Assembly: GCA_038251625.1 (NCBI GenBank)
Contig: JBBSBE010000003.1
Span: forward strand, 16,970 to 80,969
Direction: 5' to 3'
DNA: 64,000 nucleotides
Source: JBBQXK01 sp038251625
Lineage (GTDB): Bacteria > Pseudomonadota > Alphaproteobacteria > Rhodobacterales > Rhodobacteraceae
The position numbers and the translations under genes are program-made. Within the stretch, counting starts at the first letter, position 1. The number at the start of each line of letters is the position of its first letter. The notes under the pieces were generated by a model. That model ran no database searches. It worked only from the letters and a program-made list of their open reading frames with translations, and was not told the origin of the DNA. Shown in pieces: positions 1-8,323 of this stretch.

Positions 1-116
1 ACCTTGGCAGCGGTCTTGGCGGAAGCCGAGGCGCCGGAAAAGACCCGGCTGACGGCCGATTGGCTGACCCCTGCGCGGCGGGCCACATCGTTGGAGGTGA
101 TCTTCGCCTCTGCCAT
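1..116 (-). CDS. LacI-family transcriptional regulator, N-terminal fragment (cut by window edge)
   Basis: Only the first 38 codons are in the window. They encode a LacI-type helix-turn-helix: after MAEAKITSNDVARRAGVSQS comes AVSRVFSG, matching the family pattern in which the recognition helix follows the VARRAGVS turn. The ATG (116-114) overlaps the TGA of the upstream short-chain dehydrogenase by one base (TGATG), so it is probably the last gene of the minus-strand operon that begins with the ABC ATPase. LacI-family regulators usually sense the sugar or polyol imported by a linked transporter, so this is the likely local regulator of the divergent ABC locus; that role is inferred. The effector-binding domain lies outside the window. 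Confidence 0.85.
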   Translation of the reverse strand, partial: MAEAKITSNDVARRAGVSQSAVSRVFSGASASAKTAAK

Positions 117-880
117 CAGCCTGCCGTCCAGCCGCCGTCGACCAGAAGCGCGGACCCGGTGATCAGGGCGGCGGCGTCCGAGGCGAGGAAGACAACGGCG
201 CCCATGATATCTTCCACCTCGCCCACGCGGCCAAGCTTGATCTTCGCCTCGATCCAGGCGCGTTTTTCGGGGATCGCGAGGGTTTGTTCGCCAAGCGGGG
301 TGCGGATGAAGGTGGGGCAGATCGTGTTGACGCGGATGCCCCTTGGACCCCAGTCGATGGCCATGGATTTGGTGAAGCCTTCGACGGCGTGTTTGGTGGC
401 GGCATAGACCGCGCGGTCAGGGCCGCCGACATGGCCCATCTGCGACGAGATGGTGATGAGGCTGCCGGGGCGGTGGGCCGCGATGAGGCCGCGCGCGACC
501 TCGCGCAGGAAGAAGTAGGCGGCGCGCGTGTTGAGGTTGGTGACGGCGTCATAGTCTTCGGGGGTCGTATCGGTGGCGTCGCTGTGGCGGGCGAGGCCTG
601 CGGCGTTGACGGCGATATCGAAGGGGCCTTCCGCCGCGATCAGGGCGGCGGTGGCGGGCAGATCGGTGATGTCCTGCGCGATGGCGCGGGCCGTGCCGCC
701 CGCCGCGCGGACCGCCGCTGCCGCCGCGTCGAGTTCGGGCGCGCGACGGGCCAGCATCACCACGTCGGCCCCTGCCTCGGCCAGTGCTGCGGCGGCGGCA
801 AGGCCGATGCCGGAGGAGGCACCGGCGACCAGGGCGCGGCGTCCGTCGAGGCGGAAGGAGGGGGTGCGGGGAAGGGTCAT
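116..880 (-). CDS. Short-chain dehydrogenase/reductase (classical SDR)
   Basis: 254 residues, the normal length for a classical SDR. The N-terminal Rossmann motif GASSGIG lies near residues 20-26, NAAG near 92-95, and the catalytic set Ser146, Tyr159 and Lys163 (YAATK) is intact, followed by the C-terminal VDGG typical of 3-oxoacyl-reductase-like SDRs. It should catalyse NAD(P)-dependent oxidation or reduction of an alcohol or keto group in the cytoplasm; the substrate cannot be read from the sequence. Its start overlaps the stop of the two-domain SnoaL gene by four bases (ATGA), so it is translationally coupled to it. Position between a histidinol-dehydrogenase-like enzyme and a LacI gene suggests a step in catabolism of the compound imported by the ABC transporter. 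Confidence 0.88.
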   Translation of the reverse strand: MTLPRTPSFRLDGRRALVAGASSGIGLAAAAALAEAGADVVMLARRAPELDAAAAAVRAAGGTARAIAQDITDLPATAALIAAEGPFDIAVNAAGLARHSDATDTTPEDYDAVTNLNTRAAYFFLREVARGLIAAHRPGSLITISSQMGHVGGPDRAVYAATKHAVEGFTKSMAIDWGPRGIRVNTICPTFIRTPLGEQTLAIPEKRAWIEAKIKLGRVGEVEDIMGAVVFLASDAAALITGSALLVDGGWTAG

Positions 881-1902
881 ATCTGCTGCCTGAGGTCAAC
901 CGGCGCGAGGTTGCGCGCCTTGTTGAATTCGCCAAGGCGGGCCATCACGTCAACGCCCGTTTGCGCGAAGGCGTCAAGAAGGTCCACCAGCACCCAGTTT
1001 TCGCGGATGAGCCCGGCCTCGATGCGCCAGAAATCGAGGCTGCGTAGGGTGATGGGCTTGCCCGTCGGGGGCAGGCCCAGCCAGCCGCCGCCGGTCAGCG
1101 TCTGGCGCATATTGGGCCAGCCGGTGACGGCGGCATAAGCGCCTTCGGCAAAGAAATGGCCGTGGGTGCCGCTGCGATCCTGCCCCCGGTCGGGCATCGC
1201 GGCGAGGAAAGGGATCTGGTGCCAGTTGCGGAACCCCGCAAGCCCGCGCGCCGTGCCGATGCCCGCAGGGCCATACCAGTTGAAGCGGGGGTGCCAGTAG
1301 CGGGGTATCTCCATCACCTCGGGCCCGCCTTGCGACGGATGGCGGGTGAGGGCGGTCAGCATGTCCATCACGGTTTGCAGCGCGGCGCTGCCATCGCCGC
1401 TGACAGCCAGCCCGTCCTGCGTGGCGGGGCCGGGGATCAGCCCTTCACGGCCAAGGCTGGGTGCCATCGGCCAGGCGCGGGCCTGCATCATCAGTTCGGG
1501 GATGTCCCAGATCGCCTGCATCTCGACGATGCGGCCCGCGTCGATGCGGAAAAATTCGTGGTAGCGCATATGCGCGAGGTGGCCGGTGGGCGGGATGCCG
1601 AGAAAGGGGGCCATGAGGGTGCCCATGTAATGGCCCGCGGCGCCGATCCAGTTTGCCCCATCGCCGTCCTGCCCGGCGATCAGGATGAAATCCCGCCGTT
1701 CCAGATCCGGCATGGCCCTGAAAAGCGGCGCATAGGCGTGCTGCCAGAGCGCATCGGGGCCGGTGAGCGTGCCGATCGGATGGCAAAGACGCAGGGCCGC
1801 GTCGGGGGCAAAAGCCGCCCCAAGCGCCCGCTTTACAGGTGTTTCCGCAAAGTCGGCCATGGCGGCACGCAAGGGTGCAAGGCGGGCCTTTGCGGCATCC
1901 AT
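877..1902 (-). CDS. Tandem SnoaL-like (NTF2 fold) polyketide-cyclase/ester-cyclase family protein
   Basis: 341 residues containing two SnoaL-like NTF2-fold halves, roughly 1-160 and 180-325. Each half has the family pattern of a GIPPTG or GLPPTGK turn followed by a strand with F.RID.GRI.E or FWRIE.GLI.ENW. The ATG at 1902 is chosen because it lies two bases past the histidinol-dehydrogenase-like stop; the frame stays open further upstream but that part overlaps the upstream gene. The protein at 8323-9324 has the same two-half layout and similar length. SnoaL-fold proteins include cyclases, isomerases and hydratases, so no reaction is assigned. Location within the ABC/dehydrogenase operon implies a role in processing the imported compound. 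Confidence 0.8.
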   Translation of the reverse strand: MDAAKARLAPLRAAMADFAETPVKRALGAAFAPDAALRLCHPIGTLTGPDALWQHAYAPLFRAMPDLERRDFILIAGQDGDGANWIGAAGHYMGTLMAPFLGIPPTGHLAHMRYHEFFRIDAGRIVEMQAIWDIPELMMQARAWPMAPSLGREGLIPGPATQDGLAVSGDGSAALQTVMDMLTALTRHPSQGGPEVMEIPRYWHPRFNWYGPAGIGTARGLAGFRNWHQIPFLAAMPDRGQDRSGTHGHFFAEGAYAAVTGWPNMRQTLTGGGWLGLPPTGKPITLRSLDFWRIEAGLIRENWVLVDLLDAFAQTGVDVMARLGEFNKARNLAPVDLRQQI

Positions 1903-1904
1903 CG

Positions 1905-3233
1905 CTATTCCGCCGCCTCCACCACGCCTGCGGCTGCGCCGTAGGCCACGTTGCGGCCCCCGTAACGGCGCACCCGGATGTTGCATTGCTCGGCATGGCC
2001 CACGAAGCCTTCCAGCATGCACAGACGCGAGCCGTATTCGCCGATCATGGCGGCGGCGGCATCGGTGGTCACGCGCTGGTAGCTGTGGGTTTTCAGGAAC
2101 TTGCCGACCCAGAGGCCGCCCGTGTAGCGCCCGGCCTTGCGGGTGGGCAGGGTGTGGTTGGTGCCGATAACCTTGTCACCATTGGCGACATTCGTGCGCG
2201 GGCCAAGGAAGAGGGCGCCGTAGCTGTGCATGTGCTGCAAGTACCAGTCATCCCGGTCGGTCATGACCTGCACATGCTCGTAGGCCATGTCATTGGCGAC
2301 CGTCAGCATCTCGTCATGGGTGTCGCAGAGGATCACATCGCCGTAGTCGCGCCAGGAGACGGCAGCCGTGTCGCGGGTGGGCAGGAGGACGAGGAGGCGG
2401 TCGATCTCCGTGAGGGTGGCTTCTGCGAGTTTACGGCTCACCGTGATCAGGCAGGCGGGCGAGTTGTAGCCGTGTTCGGCCTGGCCCAGAAGATCGGTCG
2501 CCACCAGCTCGGCGTCCACCGTATCGTCGGCGATGACCATGGTTTCGGTGGGGCCCGCGAAAAGGTCGATGCCGACGCGCCCGTAAAGCTGGCGCTTGGC
2601 TTCGGCCACATAGGCGTTGCCGGGGCCGACGAGCATATCGACGGGGGCGATGGTTTCGGTGCCGATGGCCATGGCGCCCACCGCCTGCATGCCGCCAAGG
2701 ACGTAGATCTCATGCGCGCCGCCCATGTGCATGGCAGCGACGATGGCGGGGTGCGGCGCGCCCTTGACCGGGGGGGCGGAGGCCACGATGCGGGGCACGC
2801 CCGCGACGGCGGCGGTAAGGACGGACATGTGGGCGGAAGCGACCATGGGGAACTTGCCGCCCGGCACGTAGCATCCCACCGATTGCACGGGGATGTTGCG
2901 GTGGCCAAGGATCACGCCGGGCAGGGTTTCGACCTCGATATCGGTCATCGAGGCGCGCTGCGCCTCGGCGAAGCGGCGGATCTGGGTTTGGGCGAAGCGG
3001 ATATCGTCCATGTCCTGCGGGGCGACGCGGGACATGGCGGCCTCGATCTCGGAGGGGGTGAGGCGGAAGGCGGCAGGTTCGTAGTGGTCGAAGCGGGCGG
3101 AAAGGTCGCGCACGGCGGCATCGCCCCGCGCCGCGATATCGGCCAGCACGGTTTCCACGGTGGCGCGGACGGCGGCATCATCCTCGGCGCGTTCCGCCTC
3201 GGGCTTGCCGGATTTCAGGTGGGTGATCGTCAT
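1905..3233 (-). CDS. Histidinol-dehydrogenase-family NAD-dependent dehydrogenase (HpsN-like, catabolic)
   Basis: 442 residues, family length. Zinc ligands and catalytic residues of the histidinol dehydrogenase fold are visible: Gln251 and His254 (GQAEHGYNSP), Glu319-His320 (YEH), Asp353 (NGDKVIGTNH) and His413. The sequence resembles catabolic paralogues such as sulfopropanediol 3-dehydrogenase HpsN (RRFAE.Q, GCYVPGG, AEHGYNSP) more than biosynthetic HisD, and no other his gene is nearby. The family performs a two-step NAD-dependent oxidation of a primary alcohol to a carboxylate. GGAGG sits just upstream of the ATG at 3233. The operon contains an ABC transporter, SnoaL proteins and an SDR rather than the hps transporter and sulfolactate genes, so the substrate may be a different polyol. 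The family is certain; the substrate is not. Confidence 0.85.
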   Translation of the reverse strand: MTITHLKSGKPEAERAEDDAAVRATVETVLADIAARGDAAVRDLSARFDHYEPAAFRLTPSEIEAAMSRVAPQDMDDIRFAQTQIRRFAEAQRASMTDIEVETLPGVILGHRNIPVQSVGCYVPGGKFPMVASAHMSVLTAAVAGVPRIVASAPPVKGAPHPAIVAAMHMGGAHEIYVLGGMQAVGAMAIGTETIAPVDMLVGPGNAYVAEAKRQLYGRVGIDLFAGPTETMVIADDTVDAELVATDLLGQAEHGYNSPACLITVSRKLAEATLTEIDRLLVLLPTRDTAAVSWRDYGDVILCDTHDEMLTVANDMAYEHVQVMTDRDDWYLQHMHSYGALFLGPRTNVANGDKVIGTNHTLPTRKAGRYTGGLWVGKFLKTHSYQRVTTDAAAAMIGEYGSRLCMLEGFVGHAEQCNIRVRRYGGRNVAYGAAAGVVEAAE

Positions 3234-3260
3234 GGGCTCCTCCGTTTGGCAGCGACGCGC

Positions 3261-3280
3261 AGGGTGGGTGCACCCACCCT
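3261..3280. repeat. Perfect 20-bp palindrome between two operon genes
   Basis: AGGGTGGGTGCACCCACCCT is identical to its own reverse complement. It lies in the 56-bp gap between the single-domain SnoaL stop and the start of the HisD-family gene. It can form a 9-10 bp stem in RNA. From memory, GGGTGGGT-type palindromes are dispersed intergenic repeats in Rhodobacterales genomes; only one copy was noticed in this window. It could be a mobile REP-like element, a protein-binding site or an mRNA stability element inside the operon. Confidence 0.8.
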
Positions 3281-3289
3281 ACCCCCGGA

Positions 3290-3814
3290 TCATGGCTGGG
3301 GCGGGGTCTTCTCGCCCCGGTCATAGGCTTCCCAGCCGTGGCCGTTGAAGGCATCCACGCCGAGTTGCGCCATCACATGGGGGAAATCGACCATCACCCA
3401 GTTGTCGGTGATGCGCCCGTCCACGACCTTCCAGAAATCCATGTAGCGGATTTCGACGCGTTTTCCGGTGGCGGCTATCCCCATGAATTCGCCCGCATGC
3501 GTGGCCTCTTGCCGGCCGAAGGCCGCCGCCCATTCGCCCATGAAAAGCCGCGCTTCATCGACGCAGACCTTGTCCTTGAAGGCGGCCTGGAAGGGGCGCT
3601 GCCAGTTGTTCTGGAATTCCTGAAGGCCCGTTTTCGTGCCGCAGCCCTGGTTGCCGAACCAGTGGAAGCCTTGCGCGAAGAACTGGCCGATATCGTCGAT
3701 CCGGTGGTCGTTGAGGCCGTCGACCATGCCTTCGATCACGGCGCGGGTGGCTTCGGTTTTCGCAAGGTCTGTGCCGCGCGTCAGCATGGCCTGTTCGGGG
3801 CGGGAGCCCTTCAT
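3290..3814 (-). CDS. SnoaL-like single-domain protein (ester cyclase / NTF2-fold)
   Basis: 174 residues, one NTF2-like domain. The central and C-terminal parts carry the SnoaL-type pattern (HAGEFMGIAATGKRVEIRYM followed by DFWKVVDGRITDNWVMVD), which matches each half of the two larger SnoaL proteins in this locus. The ATG at 3814 is preceded by AAGGAGA. It is the second gene of the minus operon, 15 bp after the ABC ATPase. The enzymatic role is unknown; a cyclase, isomerase or dehydratase acting on the transported compound is plausible. Three SnoaL genes in one uptake locus is unusual. Confidence 0.8.
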   Translation of the reverse strand: MKGSRPEQAMLTRGTDLAKTEATRAVIEGMVDGLNDHRIDDIGQFFAQGFHWFGNQGCGTKTGLQEFQNNWQRPFQAAFKDKVCVDEARLFMGEWAAAFGRQEATHAGEFMGIAATGKRVEIRYMDFWKVVDGRITDNWVMVDFPHVMAQLGVDAFNGHGWEAYDRGEKTPPQP

Positions 3815-3829
3815 GATCGTCTCCTTGGG

Positions 3830-4873
3830 CTAGCGCAGGCGCTCGCCGGTCTGGTGGTGGAAGGGATGGCAGATGCTGGCGGGGACGGTGGCCGCGACGG
3901 GCTGGCCGATGGCGGCGCGGTAATCCTTGGCCGCGCGGACCGCGACAAGGGCACCGCCCGCGCGCAGGGTGACGAGGGTGGCATCGCCCAGAAGCTCGAT
4001 CGAATAGATCGGTGCGGCGATCTGGCCATGTTCGGCCAGCACCGCGTCTTCCGCGCGAAAGCCCATGGTCAGTGGGCCGTCGGGCAGATCAAAGCCGGGG
4101 ATGGTGACGTTGGTGCCGGTGAAGATGCCGCCCTGCATCTGCCCGTCCATCAGGTTCATCGCAGGGTTGCCGATGAAGCCCGCGACGAAGGCGTTGGCGG
4201 GGCGGTCGTAGATGTCCTGCGGGGTGCCGACCTGCTGGACCACGCCCTTTTTCATCACCACCACGCGGTCGGCCAGCGTCATCGCCTCGATCTGGTCATG
4301 GGTGACGTAGACGGTGGTCACTTTCAGTTCGTTCGACAGGTTCTTGATCTGCGCGCGGGTCGAGACGCGCAGCTTGGCGTCGAGGTTCGAAAGAGGCTCG
4401 TCCATCAGAAAGAGGTTCGGGCGCCGGACGATGGCGCGGGCAAGGGCCACGCGCTGGCGTTGCCCGCCGGAAAGTTCAGCCGGGCGGCGGTGCAGGAAAT
4501 CGCCAAGCTCCACCATCGCCGCCGCGCGGCGCACGGCGGCGTCATGCGTGGCGGGGTCGATCTTGCGGACCTTCAGGGGGAAGCGGATGTTGTCGTACAC
4601 GTTCATGTTGGGGTAGAGCGCGTAGCTTTGGAACACCATGGCCACGTCGCGGTCCTTGGGGTCGAGGCCGTTCACCCGTTTGCCGCCGATCAGGATGTCG
4701 CCCTCTGTCGCCTCTTCGAGCCCCGCGATCATGCGCATCGTGGTGGTCTTGCCGCAGCCCGAGGGGCCGAGCAGGACGAGGAATTCCTGATCCGCGATGG
4801 TGAGCGTGAGATCCTTCACGCCGATGAAGGATCCCCACCGCTTGTTGAGGTTGCGCAGCTGGATTTCCGCCAT
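3830..4873 (-). CDS. ABC transporter ATP-binding protein, MalK/UgpC type
   Basis: 347 residues. Walker A GPSGCGKT at 36-43, Q-loop FQSYALYP near 81-88, signature LSGGQ at 134-138, Walker B LFLMDE at 154-159 and the switch His192 are all present, followed by a C-terminal TOBE/OB regulatory region of the MalK/UgpC class. It should energise uptake by the binding protein and two permeases encoded divergently on the plus strand. The ATG at 4873 is chosen because MAEIQLRNLNKRWG is the canonical N terminus; a longer reading frame upstream adds residues unlike the family. It is the first gene of the minus operon and faces the shared promoter region. Confidence 0.93.
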   Translation of the reverse strand: MAEIQLRNLNKRWGSFIGVKDLTLTIADQEFLVLLGPSGCGKTTTMRMIAGLEEATEGDILIGGKRVNGLDPKDRDVAMVFQSYALYPNMNVYDNIRFPLKVRKIDPATHDAAVRRAAAMVELGDFLHRRPAELSGGQRQRVALARAIVRRPNLFLMDEPLSNLDAKLRVSTRAQIKNLSNELKVTTVYVTHDQIEAMTLADRVVVMKKGVVQQVGTPQDIYDRPANAFVAGFIGNPAMNLMDGQMQGGIFTGTNVTIPGFDLPDGPLTMGFRAEDAVLAEHGQIAAPIYSIELLGDATLVTLRAGGALVAVRAAKDYRAAIGQPVAATVPASICHPFHHQTGERLR

Positions 4874-5117
4874 CGGGCACCGCCGTTCTTGAATACGGAT
4901 GCAAAATGGATAGGCGCGAATCAAGCCTGCAATCAAGCCCAATATTTAAAGGTGGAATTGCAACCTGCCGATGACAGAAAATCCTTGCCCGACGCAGCGT
5001 CACGGCCTTACCCTTGCAGTCGTATGCATTGCATGCCCCGATTCGCGCGGGCCTGAACCAGCCAGAAGGCCAGGGCGTGACCCCGGCCGCCACAAACAAC
5101 AGGGGAGTTATCCGACC
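4874..5117. promoter_or_regulatory. Divergent promoter region of the ABC/SnoaL locus
   Basis: A 244-bp gap between the divergently transcribed ATPase operon and the binding-protein operon, with an AT-rich patch around 4940-4950. Two inverted hexamers, TGCAAT at 4928-4933 and ATTGCA at 4957-4962, flank it, and ATGCATTGCATG occurs at 5024-5035. These are plausible binding sites for the LacI regulator encoded at the end of the minus operon, but no textbook LacI operator was identified. AGGGGAG at 5101-5107 is the ribosome-binding site of the binding-protein gene. Confidence 0.5.
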
Positions 5118-6353
5118 ATGACCTTCTTCAGAACCACTGGCCTTGCCCTCGCGGCGACGCTTCTGGGCAGTGCGGCCTTTGCGGGCTGCGGCCTGACGGG
5201 CGGCAATGTATCCATCATCGGCAACGACTTTCCCGCGATCCAGGCTGTCGCCAAGGGTGCCGAAGCCTGCGGCGGCGACGGAGTGACGGTGGCTGCAAAC
5301 CTGACGACCGAGCATGAAAAGCTGAACGTCGCGGGCCTGACGGCGAATCCGGCGCAATATTCGGTGGCGATCATTGCCACCTCTTCCTTCGTGCCGCTGC
5401 TGAACGGCGATCTGATCCGTCCGCTGGACGATCTGGTGGCGAAATACGGGGCGAACCTGAAGCCCGAGCAGTTGATCAAGATCGACGGCAAGGTGATGGC
5501 CGTGGCCTTCATGATGAACGCGCAGCACCTGTTCTATCGCGCGGACCTGCTGGAAAAGGCGGGCGTTGCGGCGCCGAAAAGCTATGAGGATGTGCTGGCG
5601 GCGGCCAAGGCGCTCAAGGATGCGGGGATTTCCGAGCATCCCGTGGCGCTGAATTCGAAGGCGGGCTGGAACCTGGCCGAGGAGTTCGTGAACATGTACC
5701 TTGGCATGGGCGGCGAGTTCTTCAAGCCGGGCACGGCGGAGCCTGCGATCAGCGGCGAGGCCGGCGTCAAGACGCTGGAGACGCTGAAGGAACTGGTGGC
5801 CTATTCCAACCCCGACTACCTGACCTTTGACAGCAACGCCACGCAAGCGGCGTGGGAAGGTGGCAGCCTGGCGCTCGCCACGATGTGGGGTTCGCGCGCG
5901 GGCGCCATCCTTGATGCCGAAGGATCCACGCCCGAGATCGTCAGCGCCACGGTTCTGGCGGGCGCGCCGACGGTGGGTGGCGGCGCCACGCCTGCAACCT
6001 CGCTCTGGTGGGACGGGTTCGTGATTGCCAAGAACGCCTCGGACGCCGATGCCGAAGCGAGCTTTGTCGCGATGATGAACGGCGTGAGCCCCGAGGTGAT
6101 CACCGCCAACAATGATGCAGTCGTCTGGCTGGGCAACGGGTACACCCCCACCGCCAAGGCGACGGGTGTTCTGGAATCCCTGCAAGGGGGCGCCAAGCCC
6201 TATCCGATGCTGCCCTACATGGGGCTTTTGCACACGGCGCTGGGTGACAACCTTTCCGAGTTCCTGCAGGGATCGGAAAGTGCCGAGCAGGCGCTTGCGG
6301 ATGCCGAGGCGGCCTACACGGAAGCCGCCAAGGGCAAGGGTTTCCTGAAGTGA
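5118..6353 (+). CDS. ABC transporter sugar-type extracellular solute-binding protein
   Basis: 411 residues. A Sec signal peptide covers about residues 1-22 (MTFFRTTGLALAATLLGSAAFA), so the mature protein is periplasmic. The rest has the cluster-B (family 1, MalE/UgpB-like) layout, including AYTEAAKGKGF at the C terminus and ATMWGSRAG..., typical of carbohydrate- or polyol-binding proteins. The ATG at 5118 is chosen over upstream in-frame starts because it begins the signal peptide and lies ten bases after AGGGGAG. It heads the plus-strand operon with two permeases and a SnoaL gene. The ligand is unknown. Confidence 0.9.
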   Translation: MTFFRTTGLALAATLLGSAAFAGCGLTGGNVSIIGNDFPAIQAVAKGAEACGGDGVTVAANLTTEHEKLNVAGLTANPAQYSVAIIATSSFVPLLNGDLIRPLDDLVAKYGANLKPEQLIKIDGKVMAVAFMMNAQHLFYRADLLEKAGVAAPKSYEDVLAAAKALKDAGISEHPVALNSKAGWNLAEEFVNMYLGMGGEFFKPGTAEPAISGEAGVKTLETLKELVAYSNPDYLTFDSNATQAAWEGGSLALATMWGSRAGAILDAEGSTPEIVSATVLAGAPTVGGGATPATSLWWDGFVIAKNASDADAEASFVAMMNGVSPEVITANNDAVVWLGNGYTPTAKATGVLESLQGGAKPYPMLPYMGLLHTALGDNLSEFLQGSESAEQALADAEAAYTEAAKGKGFLK

Positions 6354-6408
6354 TCGCAGCGGGCCGGGGCGTGTTTGCCCCGGCCCCTGCCCCGGCGGGG
6401 GATGATTG

Positions 6409-7437
6409 ATGCGGCATTCGACCTTTCTGTGGTTCATCCTGCCGTCGCTGGCTGCGATGCTGCTTTTCATTGCGCTGCCGATCGTTTCCGTCCTGATCCA
6501 GTCCCTGCATATCGAGCACGAGCAGGTGGTGGTCAGCGCCGAAACCTGCGGGCCGTTCGGGTGCCAGCAAGAGACCAGCGTCGATGTGGCCGCGACCGCC
6601 GCGCTGCGGGCAGCCGAGCCGTTGGGGCGGTTCAACGGCTTTGGCACCTATCTTGACCGCAATCATCTGGCCGTGGCCGAGGTGGGCGAGGCATGGCGCC
6701 AAAGCGCGGGGCTGGCAGATTTCGGCGGGCGGCTGATGAACCTGCCGTTCTGGCGGGCGCTTGCGTTCACGCTGGCCTATACGTTCATCGTGACGCCCCT
6801 GGTGATCGTGGCCGGTATGGCGATTGCGCTGGGGGTGAACGGGTTGCCGCGCCTTTTGCGGGGCCCCACGATATTCTTCTCGCTTCTGCCCATGATCGTG
6901 ACGCCGCTGGTGGGATCGCTGATCCTTTTCTGGATGATCGACGCGCGGGGGGTGATCGGATCGTCCCTGCAGAACCTGATGGGCGATCCGACGCTTTCGC
7001 TGAAAGCCTCGCCCGTGCTGACGTGGATCACGTTGTTCATCTACGGCGTCTGGCATTCGGCGCCCTTTGCCTTTGTGGTGTTCTACGCCGGGTTGCAGAC
7101 CGTGCCCGAGGAAACGCTGGAAGCCGCGATGATCGACGGCGCCTCGCGGTGGGAGCGGATCCGCTATGTGGTGGTGCCGCATATGGCGCCGCTGGCTGTC
7201 TTTGTGACGCTGATCCAGCTGATGGACAATTTCCGGGTGTTCGAGCCCATCGTGGGCTTTTCGGCAGAGGCGAATGCCAGTTCGCTGTCCTATCTCATCT
7301 ATTCAAACCTCGCCTCATCGAACGCCCAGTTCGGGTCGGCGGCGGCAACCTCGATGCTGACGGTGCTGGGGGTGGCGATCCTGCTGGCGCCGGTGCTTCT
7401 GCGCACGTGGCGCGATTTCAACCGCAAGCGGGTGTAG
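6409..7437 (+). CDS. ABC transporter permease, MalF/UgpA-like
   Basis: 342 residues with about six membrane segments and a periplasmic insertion (roughly 45-105) between the first two. The EAA loop EAAMIDGASRWERIRYVVVPHM lies near residue 238, which couples to the ATPase. An in-frame TTG lies three bases upstream, but the ATG at 6409, preceded by a GGGGG stretch at 6396-6401, is more likely. It forms the inner-membrane channel with the second permease, whose start lies four bases after its stop. Confidence 0.9.
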   Translation: MRHSTFLWFILPSLAAMLLFIALPIVSVLIQSLHIEHEQVVVSAETCGPFGCQQETSVDVAATAALRAAEPLGRFNGFGTYLDRNHLAVAEVGEAWRQSAGLADFGGRLMNLPFWRALAFTLAYTFIVTPLVIVAGMAIALGVNGLPRLLRGPTIFFSLLPMIVTPLVGSLILFWMIDARGVIGSSLQNLMGDPTLSLKASPVLTWITLFIYGVWHSAPFAFVVFYAGLQTVPEETLEAAMIDGASRWERIRYVVVPHMAPLAVFVTLIQLMDNFRVFEPIVGFSAEANASSLSYLIYSNLASSNAQFGSAAATSMLTVLGVAILLAPVLLRTWRDFNRKRV

Positions 7438-7441
7438 CCCC

Positions 7442-8323
7442 ATGTCCACCGCAACCGACCGCAAACCCCCTGCCCTAGCCATCGCCTCGGGCCTTCTGGT
7501 GGCTGTCTGGCTGGTGCTGGCGGCGTTCCCGTTTTTCTGGACGCTGTGGGGATCGTTCAAGGTGCAGGCCGATTTCTTTTCCCGCGCGGATTGGACAAAT
7601 GCGCTCTGGGGCCTGCGGACCACCGCCGAGACGGGCGGGCCGTTCACCGGCGCGGGGTATGAGGGCGCCTGGGTGCAGCAAGAGTTCTGGCGCGCGGCGA
7701 TCAACACCGGAATCGTGGTGGCGTTCACGGTGGTGATCTCGCTGACGCTGGGCACGCTGGGGGGGTATGCGCTGGCGCGGTCGGGGTATCGCTATGCGTT
7801 CTGGCTGTTGATGGTGGCGCTGGTTTTTCGCGCGATGCCGCATATCACGCTTGTGTCAGGGTATCTGTTGCCGTTCTTCCAGTGGAACCTCTGGGGCCAT
7901 CTGCCCACGGCGATCATCGTGCTCGTTGCCATCAACCAGCCCTTCACCCTGTGGATGCTGCATTCGTTTTTCCTGAACATCCCCAAGGACCTGGACGAAA
8001 GCGCCATGGTCGATGGCTGCACCCGGTTCCAGGCGTTTCGCCATGTCATCATCCCGGTGATGTGGCCGGGGGTGATCACGACGGGGCTGTTTTCCTTCCT
8101 TCTGGCCTATAACGACTTCACCGTGACGGCGATGCTGCTGAGCCAGCAGAACCAGACGATGATCCCCAAGATCGCCAGTTTCCTTGGCACCACGCAGGTG
8201 GAGGGGAACGTGATGTTCGCGGTGGCGGCGGTGGTATCGGCCACGGCGCCCCTTTTTGCGCTGGTGATGATCTTCCAGCGCCAGATCGTGAGCGGGCTGA
8301 CGGCAGGGGCGGTGAAGGGCTGA
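7442..8323 (+). CDS. ABC transporter permease, MalG/UgpE-like
   Basis: 293 residues, about six membrane helices, with the coupling EAA-like loop near residues 180-200 (LDESAMVDGCTRFQAFRHVI). It is the second permease of the sugar-type importer, located four bases after the first permease. Its stop overlaps the next start by one base (TGATG), so translational coupling with the SnoaL gene is likely. There is a sizeable periplasmic insertion after the first helix. Confidence 0.9.
   Translation: MSTATDRKPPALAIASGLLVAVWLVLAAFPFFWTLWGSFKVQADFFSRADWTNALWGLRTTAETGGPFTGAGYEGAWVQQEFWRAAINTGIVVAFTVVISLTLGTLGGYALARSGYRYAFWLLMVALVFRAMPHITLVSGYLLPFFQWNLWGHLPTAIIVLVAINQPFTLWMLHSFFLNIPKDLDESAMVDGCTRFQAFRHVIIPVMWPGVITTGLFSFLLAYNDFTVTAMLLSQQNQTMIPKIASFLGTTQVEGNVMFAVAAVVSATAPLFALVMIFQRQIVSGLTAGAVKG

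Noticed and set aside
1905..3233. Biosynthetic histidinol dehydrogenase (hisD)
   Set aside because: No his genes are nearby, and the sequence resembles the HpsN-type catabolic branch. It is called by family only.
1839..3326. A 495-codon plus-strand frame across the HisD-like gene
   Set aside because: It is the antisense shadow of the HisD-like gene, with His/Gly/Asp-rich sequence and no domain or ribosome-binding site.
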